From positions 1-11,119 of the forward strand of contig CAZEVY010000141.1 in assembly GCA_964515555.1 (NCBI GenBank): a stretch of DNA of 11,119 bases, given 5' to 3'. The notes beneath the pieces were generated by a model. It was given only the letters and a program-made list of their open reading frames with translations. It was not told the DNA's origin and ran no database searches. This document shows, in pieces, positions 1 through 6,550 of this stretch. The position numbers were made by a program, and so were the translations under genes. The stretch is from CAZEVY01 sp964515555 (GTDB taxonomy: Bacteria > Acidobacteriota > Terriglobia > Bryobacterales > Bryobacteraceae). The first letter of the stretch is position 1. Each line of letters starts with the position of its first letter.

Positions 1-11
1 GATCGCGCGCG

Positions 12-599
12 TCACGGCGGACCGAAGCTCCCGGTTCCGGGCACGACCGTCGTGGCCGGCGTGGTGGGCGGCGTCGGTGTAGTCGGAGTGGACGGCGTTG
101 TGGAGCTCTTGCGGCCGAGCGCCAGCGCCGCGCCCGCGCCGCCGCCGGCGACCACGGCCAGGATCGCGATGATCGTGCCGCCGCTCTTCTTCTTCACCGC
201 CGGAGCGGCGTTGGTCTGCGTGATGGCCGCCGTGGCGCTCTGTCCGCGAAAGGACGCCGTCACGCGAATCTGGAACTCGCCGGCGATGTTGTTGGGCCTC
301 AGGCCGACGCCCGTGGCGACGCCGTCGGCGCCGGTGGTCGCCGTGTGGATGTTGCCGGTGGGAAAGCTGGCGCCGGCGCCCAGGTCGGGCGTGACGAAGG
401 TGACGTTGGCGCCGGCGATGGGATTGCCGGCGTTATCGGTGACTTTGACGACGGGGTCGCGGGCGCGCCGCTCGGCGATGCTGTTGATGGCGCCCTCGCC
501 TTCGACGACCTCCAGGCGAATCGCCGCCGGCGGCTGCTGTGCGAGGATTCCGCTCAGCAAAACACTCACCAGCGGATAAACCCCGGAGCGAGCCTGCAT
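12..599 (-). CDS. Exported Ig-like (Big_1-type) protein with C-terminal membrane helix
   Basis: The predicted protein has 195 residues and no function that I can name. Residues 1-20 form a signal peptide (hydrophobic VYPLVSVLLSGILA, then QQ). Residues about 25-130 look like one bacterial Ig-like group 1 domain, with the typical DNAGNPIAGANVTF stretch near residue 55 and a second half containing TTGADGVAT. Residues 141-162 form one Gly/Ala-rich membrane helix with a glycine-zipper-like VVAGGGAGAA core, preceded by KKK and followed by RK. The last 30 residues are a Thr/Pro-rich tail. The start at 599 is chosen because GGAGGAG lies 5 bases upstream (605-611) and a signal peptide follows directly; an upstream in-frame start at 656 would sit in the neighbouring terminator. 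It has its own promoter. Big_1 domains usually occur as repeats in adhesins, so a single copy on a short anchored protein suggests a small surface or periplasmic protein. Domain assignment is moderately sure; the role is unknown. Confidence 0.8.
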   Translation of the reverse strand: MQARSGVYPLVSVLLSGILAQQPPAAIRLEVVEGEGAINSIAERRARDPVVKVTDNAGNPIAGANVTFVTPDLGAGASFPTGNIHTATTGADGVATGVGLRPNNIAGEFQIRVTASFRGQSATAAITQTNAAPAVKKKSGGTIIAILAVVAGGGAGAALALGRKSSTTPSTPTTPTPPTTPATTVVPGTGSFGPP

Positions 600-604
600 T
601 CGAT

Positions 605-611
605 CTCCTCC
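605..611 (-). promoter_or_regulatory. Strong Shine-Dalgarno site of the Ig-like gene
   Basis: On the minus strand the sequence reads GGAGGAG, then five bases, then ATG at 599. This near-ideal site decides the start over the upstream in-frame candidate at 656. Confidence 0.8.
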
Positions 612-623
612 GATCAAACCCGT

Positions 624-652
624 ATTGTAACACCGGGTCGCAGGACGCCCAA
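624..652 (-). promoter_or_regulatory. Probable sigma-70-type promoter with extended -10 for the Ig-like gene
   Basis: On the minus strand the -10 box TACAAT (629-624) matches five of six consensus bases and is preceded by TGT, an extended -10 motif. A weaker -35 candidate TTGGGC lies at 652-647 with a 17-base spacer. Transcription would start near 617, just upstream of the ribosome binding site. Together with the receptor's terminator directly upstream, this suggests the Ig-like gene is transcribed separately. It is a visual consensus match only. Confidence 0.5.
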
Positions 653-685
653 ACAAAAAGGGCGCCGGCTGTCGAACCGGCGCCC
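651..685 (-). terminator. Rho-independent terminator of the TonB-dependent receptor gene
   Basis: Reading along the minus strand, a perfect 9-bp all-GC stem (677-685 paired with 660-668) with an 8-base loop is followed directly by TTTTTGTTT (659-651). It begins 23 bases after the receptor stop codon. The T-tract orientation matches only the minus strand. It separates the receptor from the Ig-like gene, although the T-tract overlaps that gene's -35 candidate. Confidence 0.92.
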
Positions 686-707
686 CGTAGTGGTATTCCG
701 CCTGTTT

Positions 708-3700
708 CTACCAGTGGAACTTCAGGCCGAACTGGATGATGCGTGCCGTGACGCCGCCGCCGCGCGAGGTGTCGACGGTAGTTTGCAGGCGGCCGAAGGT
801 GGTGCTGTCGATGCCGGTCTGCGCACCGCTGAAATTGGCGTTGTTAAAGGCGTTGAACAACTCGAGGCGAATCTCGAACGCGTAGCGCTCGTAGAACCGC
901 GTCATCTTGTTCACCGAGAAATCCTGGTCGAAGAAGCGCGGCAGCCGGAAGCCGTTGATCGGAAGGTTTCCGAACTCGCCGGCGCCCGGATGATCGAAGC
1001 AGGGCGTCGTCTGGGTCGGCGTGCAGAACACCGCCCGCGAGGCGCCGGCGCTGGTGATGTTGACCAGTCCGGAGTTGGGATTGATCCAGTAGACGCCGCT
1101 GCCATGGCGGAACACTCCGAGCTGCTTGGAGATGTCGTCCGCGGTCATGTTGCGGATCATGGCCGTCTCGCCCACCAGCGACCCGGTGGTTGCGCGCCCG
1201 GAGCTGATCGTGAAGGGCGACCCTGTCGACCAGCGCGTGAACGACTGCAACTGCCAGCCGCCCACGAGGACGTTCAAGACGCTCGGGGCGTTGGAGAGAA
1301 TGGCCTTCCCGCGCCCGATCGGCAGCGTGTACATGATCGCGGTGTTGAACGCCTGCGTCACATCGAAGCCGGCCGGGGCCTTGTCGAGCCGCGGGTTGTT
1401 GATCGCCCGATAGTTCTGGGTTTCCGTCTGGCTGTTGACGAAGCTGGTGTCGGCCAGAACCTTGCTGTAGGTGTAGTTGGCCGCCAGGAACAGGCCGGTC
1501 GAGAATCGCCGGTTGAGCTCGACTTCCAGGCCGTGGTAATAGCTCCAGGAGTTATTGCTCATGATGTTGGCGCCGGCCGCGTAGGGGCTGGGCACGAAGA
1601 AGTTGAGACCGAGCGGGTCGCGGTTCGCAAGGTAGGTCGGCGAGCGGCGGATCGTATCCCAGAACGCCCCCACCTGGTTCTGCTGAAGGTTCGTGACGAA
1701 GCCCGACGAGCCATAGGCCGAACCCGCGGCCACTCCGGTGAACAAGCGGTCGAGCAGCGGCGTGGCGACCTGTCCGGCGCGGCCGGTGTTCGCGAAACCG
1801 GCCACACTGGCGGCGCTATTGATGCTCAGGTTTCGCTGTGCGTTCACGAACTCGTTCATTAAGCCGTTCCTGTTAAGGTCGAGCTCGTTGATGCTGTAGG
1901 AGCGGATGCCCTTGACCGAGTGATTGCCGGTGTAGCGGGCCTCGAAGGCTAGCCGCTTCCAGAGCTCGCGTTGGACGCCGAAATTCCATGCCAGTACGTA
2001 CGGGGTGCGGAAGTTCTTGGGGAAGTCCCACAGGGCAACACCCGAATTCGCAAGGAAGTTGGCGCGCTGGGACACGGGGAACGCGGCCACCGGCGGCGAC
2101 GGGAGCGGGTTGCTCGCCCGGAAGACACCGGTGGGCGTTGTGTTGGTCGGGGTGGCGAAGAGTCCGGTGTTTCCCGTCGAAGCGAGCTGATACACGGTAA
2201 ATCCATCCTGGAGATAGTGCGACGAGAACGAAGCCCGGATGGTCGTCTTGTTGCCCTTGCCCGGCGTCCAGGCGAAGCCCAGGAACGGCGCGAAGTTGTT
2301 CTTGTCGAGATTGTAGATGGGGCGGCCGGTTCCAGGTCCGGCGAAATTCAACTGGACATCGCCCTCCAGGCCGTTGACCGGAAGCAGGGCCAGCTTATTG
2401 CGCAGGTTTACGACGCCCGGTAGTTCGTATCGAACGCCGAATTGAATATTCAGCTTCGGCCGGAACCGCCAGGTGTCCTGCCAGTAAAACGACAGGTAGT
2501 GCTGGATCGGATCGACCGTGCGCGGCACGCCCGGCACGAAACCCGAGGTCGGCGAGGTGTGGTTGAAGCCCTGTTGTAGGTTGGAAAGCAGGCCAGTGAC
2601 GTTGTGGAAGACGGCCTGGGCGTTGGAGAGGTCTCCGGCGCTGATGCCGGGCAGCGTGGTCGCTGTGAGTCCGTTCGGGTTGGCGGTGTTGGAGCCGAGC
2701 TGGATGCGGGGCACCACGACGTTGAAGAAGTAGGAGTTTGCCAGCACCTGCCGGTACTCGCCGCCCATCCGCATATTGTGCGATCCCTTAACCCAATTGA
2801 AGTTGTCGATCCACTGACGCACCGGGGTATTGCGGCCCTGGGGAAGGTTCGTCCAGGTGAATGTCGGCGAAGTGACGCCGGCGTAGTTCAACTGCTGGTT
2901 CTGTGTGCCCGCGAAGGTCTCGTCCAACGCGAAGGCCACCGGCGCACGTTGATAACCGAAGCGGAAATCGTTGGTCTTGTTGGCGCTGAACACCGAGGTG
3001 AAGGCCCACACCAGCACCTGCCGGCGCGAGCGCTGGCCGCCGCCGAGGGACTTCGGAAACGCCGGCTCGATGCCGTTGAGCAGGTCGGGCGTGCTGTCGA
3101 AATCGGCCTGGTTGAACACGAACTCCAGGGAGTGCTTGTCGGTAAGGTTGTGGTCGACCCGGATCGAGTAGCGGTCCTGGATGCCTTTGCCCGGGAGATT
3201 GAACGGATAGCAACGGATGTTCAGCCCGTCGCCGGTGCAGCCGGAATCGGTGAGCCCGTCGGTGGGCACCAGGGAGTTGTAGAAGCTCATCACGCTCTGG
3301 TTGAGCGTGGGCGCGACCGTCGCGTTGCCGATGGTGCCGGTGGTCAACAGGTTGACGGTGCGGGGACCGCCGCCCGTGGTCGGCGTGTACGTGAACTGTC
3401 CCAACCTCGCCGAGGGCGTCATCACCGTGCGCGTTCGCGGGCGCGAAACCGGCTCGCGGAAAGCTTCGTACGATCCGGAGATGAAGGTCCGGTTCCGGCC
3501 GTCGTAGATCTTCGGGATGAAAATCGGCGCTCCGCCGTTGATTCCGACGCGATTCTGCAACTGGAACGGCCGACGTTGACGCTGCGAGCCGTCCGCGTTG
3601 TGCCCGGCGGCGTTATTGAACCAGGTGTTGGCGTTCAGGTTATCGTTGCGCTGGAACCACACGATGGCGCCGTGAAAGTCGTTGGTGCCGCGCGTGGTGA

Positions 3701-4409
3701 CCATCGACACCTGCGCCGCGCCGAAGCCGGCATCGGCGCCGATGCCGCCGAGCGACACGTTGAACTCGCCGATGGAGTCCACGCTTGGTGCGCTGATGGC
3801 AAAGAAGGCGCTGGTTTTCACGAAGTTGTCCGCCACGTTGATGCCGTCCTGCGTCAGGTTGGTGGCGCTGCCGCGCAGTCCGTGAACGTAAGCGTCGCCG
3901 CCCAGTCCGACGGTCGGAGCCGCGATGCCGGCCATGGTGCGCACAAGGTCGAGCGGATTGCGGGTCGGTAGGGGCATGTTGAGCAGCAGAGCGCGATCGA
4001 TCGTGTTCTTGACCTCAACCGACTCGGTCTGAAGGACGCTCTGAAGGGCCTCGACCTGCACCTCGGTCCCGACGCGCGCGACCTCCATGGTCGCGATCAC
4101 CACCGCCACGCCGGAAACCGTGACCTGCACGCGCTCGATTACGGTTTTCGAGAAGCCCGCCGCCTCGACCTCCACCCGATAGAACCCGTACGGCAGGCTC
4201 GACAGTCGGAACGTGCCGGCGGCATCCGAAATCGCCTCGAACTTCCTGGAGGTGGCGACGTCGGTCGCCACGATCTTGGCGCTGGGAATGCGCGCTTCCG
4301 TCTGGTCGACCACCGTTCCGGAAATCGTTCCGGAGAGAACCTGGGAGTAGGCGGGCATCGCGAGCAGCACCGCCAGGCAAAGCGCGATAGTAATCGAAAC
4401 CTTCCTCAT
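708..4409 (-). CDS. Oar-like TonB-dependent receptor with carboxypeptidase-regulatory-like domain
   Basis: The product is a 1233-residue outer-membrane protein. Residues 1-22 are a signal peptide (VSITIALCLAVLLAMPAYS). Residues about 26-110 form a carboxypeptidase-regulatory-like beta-sandwich (SGTISGTVVD at the start, AGTFRLSSLPYGFYRVEVEA in the middle). Residues about 125-245 are the plug (VHGLRGSATNLTQDGINV), and the rest is the beta-barrel, ending in an aromatic strand with FGLKFHW. This is the Oar/SusC-like architecture that is heavily expanded in acidobacteria, where members are presumed to import glycans, peptides or chelates; the substrate cannot be read from sequence. I see no clear TonB box. 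The start at 4409 is preferred because the signal peptide begins there and GAGGGAAAGGG lies upstream; the longer reading from 4481 would add 24 residues and run through the probable promoter. It appears to be a single-gene unit with its own promoter and terminator, with no SusD partner beside it. Confidence 0.93.
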   Translation of the reverse strand: MRKVSITIALCLAVLLAMPAYSQVLSGTISGTVVDQTEARIPSAKIVATDVATSRKFEAISDAAGTFRLSSLPYGFYRVEVEAAGFSKTVIERVQVTVSGVAVVIATMEVARVGTEVQVEALQSVLQTESVEVKNTIDRALLLNMPLPTRNPLDLVRTMAGIAAPTVGLGGDAYVHGLRGSATNLTQDGINVADNFVKTSAFFAISAPSVDSIGEFNVSLGGIGADAGFGAAQVSMVTTRGTNDFHGAIVWFQRNDNLNANTWFNNAAGHNADGSQRQRRPFQLQNRVGINGGAPIFIPKIYDGRNRTFISGSYEAFREPVSRPRTRTVMTPSARLGQFTYTPTTGGGPRTVNLLTTGTIGNATVAPTLNQSVMSFYNSLVPTDGLTDSGCTGDGLNIRCYPFNLPGKGIQDRYSIRVDHNLTDKHSLEFVFNQADFDSTPDLLNGIEPAFPKSLGGGQRSRRQVLVWAFTSVFSANKTNDFRFGYQRAPVAFALDETFAGTQNQQLNYAGVTSPTFTWTNLPQGRNTPVRQWIDNFNWVKGSHNMRMGGEYRQVLANSYFFNVVVPRIQLGSNTANPNGLTATTLPGISAGDLSNAQAVFHNVTGLLSNLQQGFNHTSPTSGFVPGVPRTVDPIQHYLSFYWQDTWRFRPKLNIQFGVRYELPGVVNLRNKLALLPVNGLEGDVQLNFAGPGTGRPIYNLDKNNFAPFLGFAWTPGKGNKTTIRASFSSHYLQDGFTVYQLASTGNTGLFATPTNTTPTGVFRASNPLPSPPVAAFPVSQRANFLANSGVALWDFPKNFRTPYVLAWNFGVQRELWKRLAFEARYTGNHSVKGIRSYSINELDLNRNGLMNEFVNAQRNLSINSAASVAGFANTGRAGQVATPLLDRLFTGVAAGSAYGSSGFVTNLQQNQVGAFWDTIRRSPTYLANRDPLGLNFFVPSPYAAGANIMSNNSWSYYHGLEVELNRRFSTGLFLAANYTYSKVLADTSFVNSQTETQNYRAINNPRLDKAPAGFDVTQAFNTAIMYTLPIGRGKAILSNAPSVLNVLVGGWQLQSFTRWSTGSPFTISSGRATTGSLVGETAMIRNMTADDISKQLGVFRHGSGVYWINPNSGLVNITSAGASRAVFCTPTQTTPCFDHPGAGEFGNLPINGFRLPRFFDQDFSVNKMTRFYERYAFEIRLELFNAFNNANFSGAQTGIDSTTFGRLQTTVDTSRGGGVTARIIQFGLKFHW

Positions 4410-4436
4410 GGCACCCTTTCCCTCGTAATGAATGTG

Positions 4437-4454
4437 CACGTACGTCACGTACGT
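4437..4454. repeat. Exact tandem repeat of CACGTACGT in the receptor leader
   Basis: CACGTACGT occurs twice without a gap (4437-4445 and 4446-4454). Each copy contains the self-complementary octamer ACGTACGT, so the site has both direct and inverted symmetry. It lies 28 bases upstream of the receptor start codon and downstream of the probable promoter, where a bound protein or a structure in the leader could control expression. It resembles a two-site operator, but no regulator is identified. Confidence 0.5.
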
Positions 4455-4471
4455 AACAGAAACGTCCTGTG

Positions 4472-4495
4472 GGGTTAACATACTATGCTTAGCCC
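4472..4495. repeat. Imperfect dyad over the -10 region of the receptor promoter
   Basis: The left arm GGGTTAACATA (4472-4482) faces TATG (4484-4487) and TTAGCCC (4489-4495), with a one-base centre, one bulged C and one mismatch. It overlaps the proposed -10 hexamer, so it could be an operator. There is no T-run on either side, which argues against an intrinsic terminator. Confidence 0.35.
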
Positions 4496-4506
4496 AATGA
4501 AATCAA
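4477..4506 (-). promoter_or_regulatory. Possible promoter of the TonB-dependent receptor gene
   Basis: On the minus strand TTGATT (4506-4501) and TATGTT (4482-4477) are separated by 18 bases; each hexamer matches the sigma-70 consensus at four of six positions. Transcription would start near 4470, giving a leader of about 60 bases that contains the tandem CACGTACGT repeat. The match is modest and acidobacterial promoter consensus is poorly known. Confidence 0.3.
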
Positions 4507-4593
4507 GGGGAATCGGGCCGCGACCTGTTACATTTCCGGCAACCACACCACTGCAATGGGGTGTGCTAAGGGGCGGAACCCGTTGATCTGTAA

Positions 4594-4607
4594 GCCCTCT
4601 CAAGGGC
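4594..4607 (-). other. Small GC hairpin between the sialidase-like and receptor genes
   Basis: GCCCT and AGGGC form a perfect 5-bp stem with a 4-base loop, 57 bases beyond the stop codon of the sialidase-like gene. On the minus strand only TT follows, so it is at best a weak terminator. Confidence 0.2.
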
Positions 4608-4624
4608 ACGCGAGTCAGGTGTCT

Positions 4625-4659
4625 TAGCTAATAGCTGATAGCTGTTAGCTGTCAGCTTG
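4625..4659. repeat. Five degenerate heptamer repeats (TAGCTNN type)
   Basis: The units are TAGCTAA, TAGCTGA, TAGCTGT, TAGCTGT and CAGCTTG, in exact 7-base register. The array starts 5 bases beyond the stop codon of the sialidase-like gene. Because AGCT is self-complementary, 4633-4643 and 4647-4657 can pair as an 11-bp stem with a 3-base loop: one G-U wobble in a plus-strand transcript, one C-A mismatch in a minus-strand transcript. No U-tract follows. It may be a short tandem repeat formed by slippage, or an RNA-stabilising 3' structure for the gene that ends beside it. Confidence 0.75.
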
Positions 4660-4663
4660 ATCG

Positions 4664-5851
4664 CTACTGTTTCACCCAGGCGACGTTGAAGTGCGCATGC
4701 TTAATTGACTTGCGCGCCGCCCCGGCCGGCAGGTGATTCAGGAAGTAACTATAGGTAGCGTGTAGCGACCCGTCGCGCGCCTGTATCAGGGACGGATAGT
4801 GATACGCCGCCGCCCCTTGCCCTCGATCGTCGTACTCCAGCCGCCGCCGCCATTTCCACGACGCCCCATCGTCGTCCGACAGCGCCACGACCAGCGAATG
4901 ACGGCCGCGCTCGGTGTCGTTGAAGATCATCGCCCAGCTTCCATCCCTCAGGTTGATGACCTCCAGGCCCGCTCCGGGATTCGGTATGTCCGTATCCGTC
5001 ACCGTCGACCACGTCACCCCGTCGTCCTTCGACGACGTCACCAGCACGCGCTTGGGCGCCGGGCCGTTATCGCGCATGTAGGCGACCAGCGTGCCGTCGC
5101 GTTTGCGCGCGATCGTCGGCTGTACGCCGCCCGCGCTCACAATAGGATCGCTGGTCGACCAGGTGCGTCCGCCGTCGTCTGTGATCGCCATCAGTGAGAA
5201 ATCGTAGCCGTCGGAGTAGAGCGGCACGATCACGCGGCCCGACGGCAGCTCGACCGGGTGCGCGCGCGGCATCCAGCCCATTCGGGAAAAGTACTTGTCG
5301 CCGGCGTTGTCGTGCAGGCGCTTCAGATACGCATGGCGCTGCGACCCCGGCTCGGCCGCGGCGAGCCACGGCGAGATGACCTCTCGCACCTTCGCCGTGA
5401 AGTTGCGCGGGACGAACAGCATGTCCTCGGAGACCTCCCAGCGCGGCGGTCGCGACGGGTCGGCGTAATCGGTCGAGATGCGGTATTTCGCGAGCGCCGT
5501 GTGCCATTCGTTGGCGAGGATCACCGGCCACGTCAGCCACAGGCGGCGTTTGGAGTCGACCAGCAGCGCGGGATTGCAGTCGGGGAATCCCGGCGTGTCG
5601 GCGATGGTGACGCGCGGGTCCCATTCGCGCCGGCCGCGGCGGAGACGCGAGGCTTCGATGATGACGTCGTCGGCGGTGCGCTCGCCGGAGCCGTGGTACC
5701 AGACCGTGAAGAGGTCGCCCGAGGGAAGCTCGACCACCGACGAAGCATGGTTGTGCCAGTGCTCCAGCGGAAAGATCAGCTCCGAGGTGAGGAACGGTTT
5801 CTCCTGGGCGGCGGCGATTCCGGCGAGGGCAAGGAGCATGGCGAGGCGCAT
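4664..5851 (-). CDS. Secreted sialidase-fold (BNR/Asp-box) protein
   Basis: The protein has 395 residues. A short signal peptide (MRLAMLLALAGIAAAQ) leads into a six-bladed sialidase-type propeller. Three clear Asp-boxes are visible: ITDDGGRTW (223-231), SSKDDGVTW (273-281) and LSDDDGASW (324-332). The first blade carries HNHASSVVELPSGDLF and GSGERTADDV (about 33-63), typical of the BNR_2-type exo-alpha-sialidase-like proteins common in acidobacteria and planctomycetes. The FRIP/RIP arginine motif that begins classical neuraminidases is not evident, so true sialic acid release is doubtful; the substrate could be another acidic sugar. The start at 5851 is chosen for the signal peptide; no good ribosome binding site is visible, and a leaderless or weakly initiated mRNA is possible. 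The longer reading from a TTG at 5911 would run into the divergent gene. The fold is near certain; the substrate is unknown. Confidence 0.85.
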   Translation of the reverse strand: MRLAMLLALAGIAAAQEKPFLTSELIFPLEHWHNHASSVVELPSGDLFTVWYHGSGERTADDVIIEASRLRRGRREWDPRVTIADTPGFPDCNPALLVDSKRRLWLTWPVILANEWHTALAKYRISTDYADPSRPPRWEVSEDMLFVPRNFTAKVREVISPWLAAAEPGSQRHAYLKRLHDNAGDKYFSRMGWMPRAHPVELPSGRVIVPLYSDGYDFSLMAITDDGGRTWSTSDPIVSAGGVQPTIARKRDGTLVAYMRDNGPAPKRVLVTSSKDDGVTWSTVTDTDIPNPGAGLEVINLRDGSWAMIFNDTERGRHSLVVALSDDDGASWKWRRRLEYDDRGQGAAAYHYPSLIQARDGSLHATYSYFLNHLPAGAARKSIKHAHFNVAWVKQ

Positions 5852-5910
5852 AACTGGTATTCTGTCACCGAACTTCCCGGCCCGCGCCGGCGTATTCTCA
5901 GAAGAGCACA
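5852..5910. promoter_or_regulatory. 59-bp divergent spacer that must hold promoters for both flanking genes
   Basis: The sialidase-like gene and the DUF4126 gene start back to back here, so promoters in both directions must lie in or very near this gap. GTATTCT occurs twice in the same orientation (5857-5863 and 5892-5898), 35 bases apart; the second copy contains a -10-like TATTCT for the plus-strand gene. The core (about 5876-5892) is very GC-rich. No convincing -35 box is seen, and leaders would be very short. Confidence 0.35.
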
Positions 5911-6534
5911 ATGGAGACGCTTCAACTGGTCGGCTCGACCCTGGGCCTGGGCCTTCTCGCGGGCACGCGACTCTACGCGACCGTGTTGGCAGTCGGCCTC
6001 ATGGTCCGCTTTCAGCTCGTCGCGCTCCCCGCCGCGCTGGCCGATCTTCAGATCTTCGGCGACGGGCGCGTGCTCGCCGCCGCCGGCATCCTCTATGTCA
6101 TCGAATTCGTCGCCGACAAGGTCCCCTGGGTCGACAGCCTCTGGGACGTCGTGCACACCTTCATCCGCCCGATCGGCGCGGCTGCCCTGGGACTGGCGGC
6201 GGTGAGCGCCACCGACCGCTCGACCAACGTCCTGATGGCGCTCGCGGCCGGCGGCGTCGGCCTGACCGCGCACGCGACCAAGGCGGGCGCCCGGCTGCTG
6301 GTGAACCACAGCCCCGAGCCTTTCTCGAACATCGGCCTGAGTCTGGCCGAGGACCTGGCGGTGCCCATCGCCGCCTGGTTCGTGCTGGCGCACCCTTACA
6401 TCGCGCTCGCGGTGGTGCTCGGATTCCTGGCGCTCTTCGTATGGCTGGCGCCGAAAATATTCCGATTGATGCGGCGATCCTGGGCGGCCCTGGCTGAGCG
6501 CGCGCGCGGATTGCTGTCGCCGCGCGCGGCGTAG
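5911..6534 (+). CDS. DUF4126 family integral membrane protein
   Basis: The 207-residue protein is mostly hydrophobic, with about five membrane segments: residues about 5-30, 52-69, 84-100, 105-123 and 147-180. It carries the family-typical block EFVADKVPWVDSLWDVVHTF (65-84), followed by IRPIGAA, and the later NHSPEPFSNIGLSLAED region, both features of DUF4126 proteins. No catalytic motif is visible and the family has no established function that I know of. The tail (183-207) is basic and presumably cytoplasmic. ATG at 5911 is the first start and follows a weak AGAAGAG. The gene diverges from the sialidase-like gene and converges on the aminotransferase gene with only 16 bases between the stop codons. 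The family call is confident; the role is unknown. Confidence 0.88.
   Translation: METLQLVGSTLGLGLLAGTRLYATVLAVGLMVRFQLVALPAALADLQIFGDGRVLAAAGILYVIEFVADKVPWVDSLWDVVHTFIRPIGAAALGLAAVSATDRSTNVLMALAAGGVGLTAHATKAGARLLVNHSPEPFSNIGLSLAEDLAVPIAAWFVLAHPYIALAVVLGFLALFVWLAPKIFRLMRRSWAALAERARGLLSPRAA
6501..6528. other. Strong GC stem-loop at the end of the DUF4126 gene
   Basis: CGCGCGCGG (6501-6509) pairs perfectly with CCGCGCGCG (6520-6528) around a 10-base loop, within the last codons before the stop at 6532. The site lies at the junction of two convergent genes and no other terminator is visible there. There is no T-run, so it could slow polymerase or protect mRNA ends rather than act as a classical terminator. 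CG-rich codon use could also create it by chance. Confidence 0.35.
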
Positions 6535-6550
6535 CCCCAGCGGCTTCGCA

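Noticed and set aside
345..1862. Plus-strand open frame of 505 codons opposite the receptor gene
   Set aside because: It is antisense to a gene with clear family motifs, its translation is low-complexity Arg/Val/Gly/Ala-rich with no domain, and long antisense frames are expected at this GC content.
2604..3971. Plus-strand open frame of 455 codons opposite the receptor gene
   Set aside because: The translation shows no recognisable motif and mirrors receptor codons; a GC-driven shadow frame.
4410..4481. 24-residue longer start for the TonB-dependent receptor
   Set aside because: It would put non-hydrophobic residues ahead of a clear signal peptide and run through the probable promoter and the tandem repeat.
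4544..4565. CACACC/GGTGTG inverted repeat as a terminator or operator
   Set aside because: It has only six pairs, a ten-base loop and no T-run; too weak to call.
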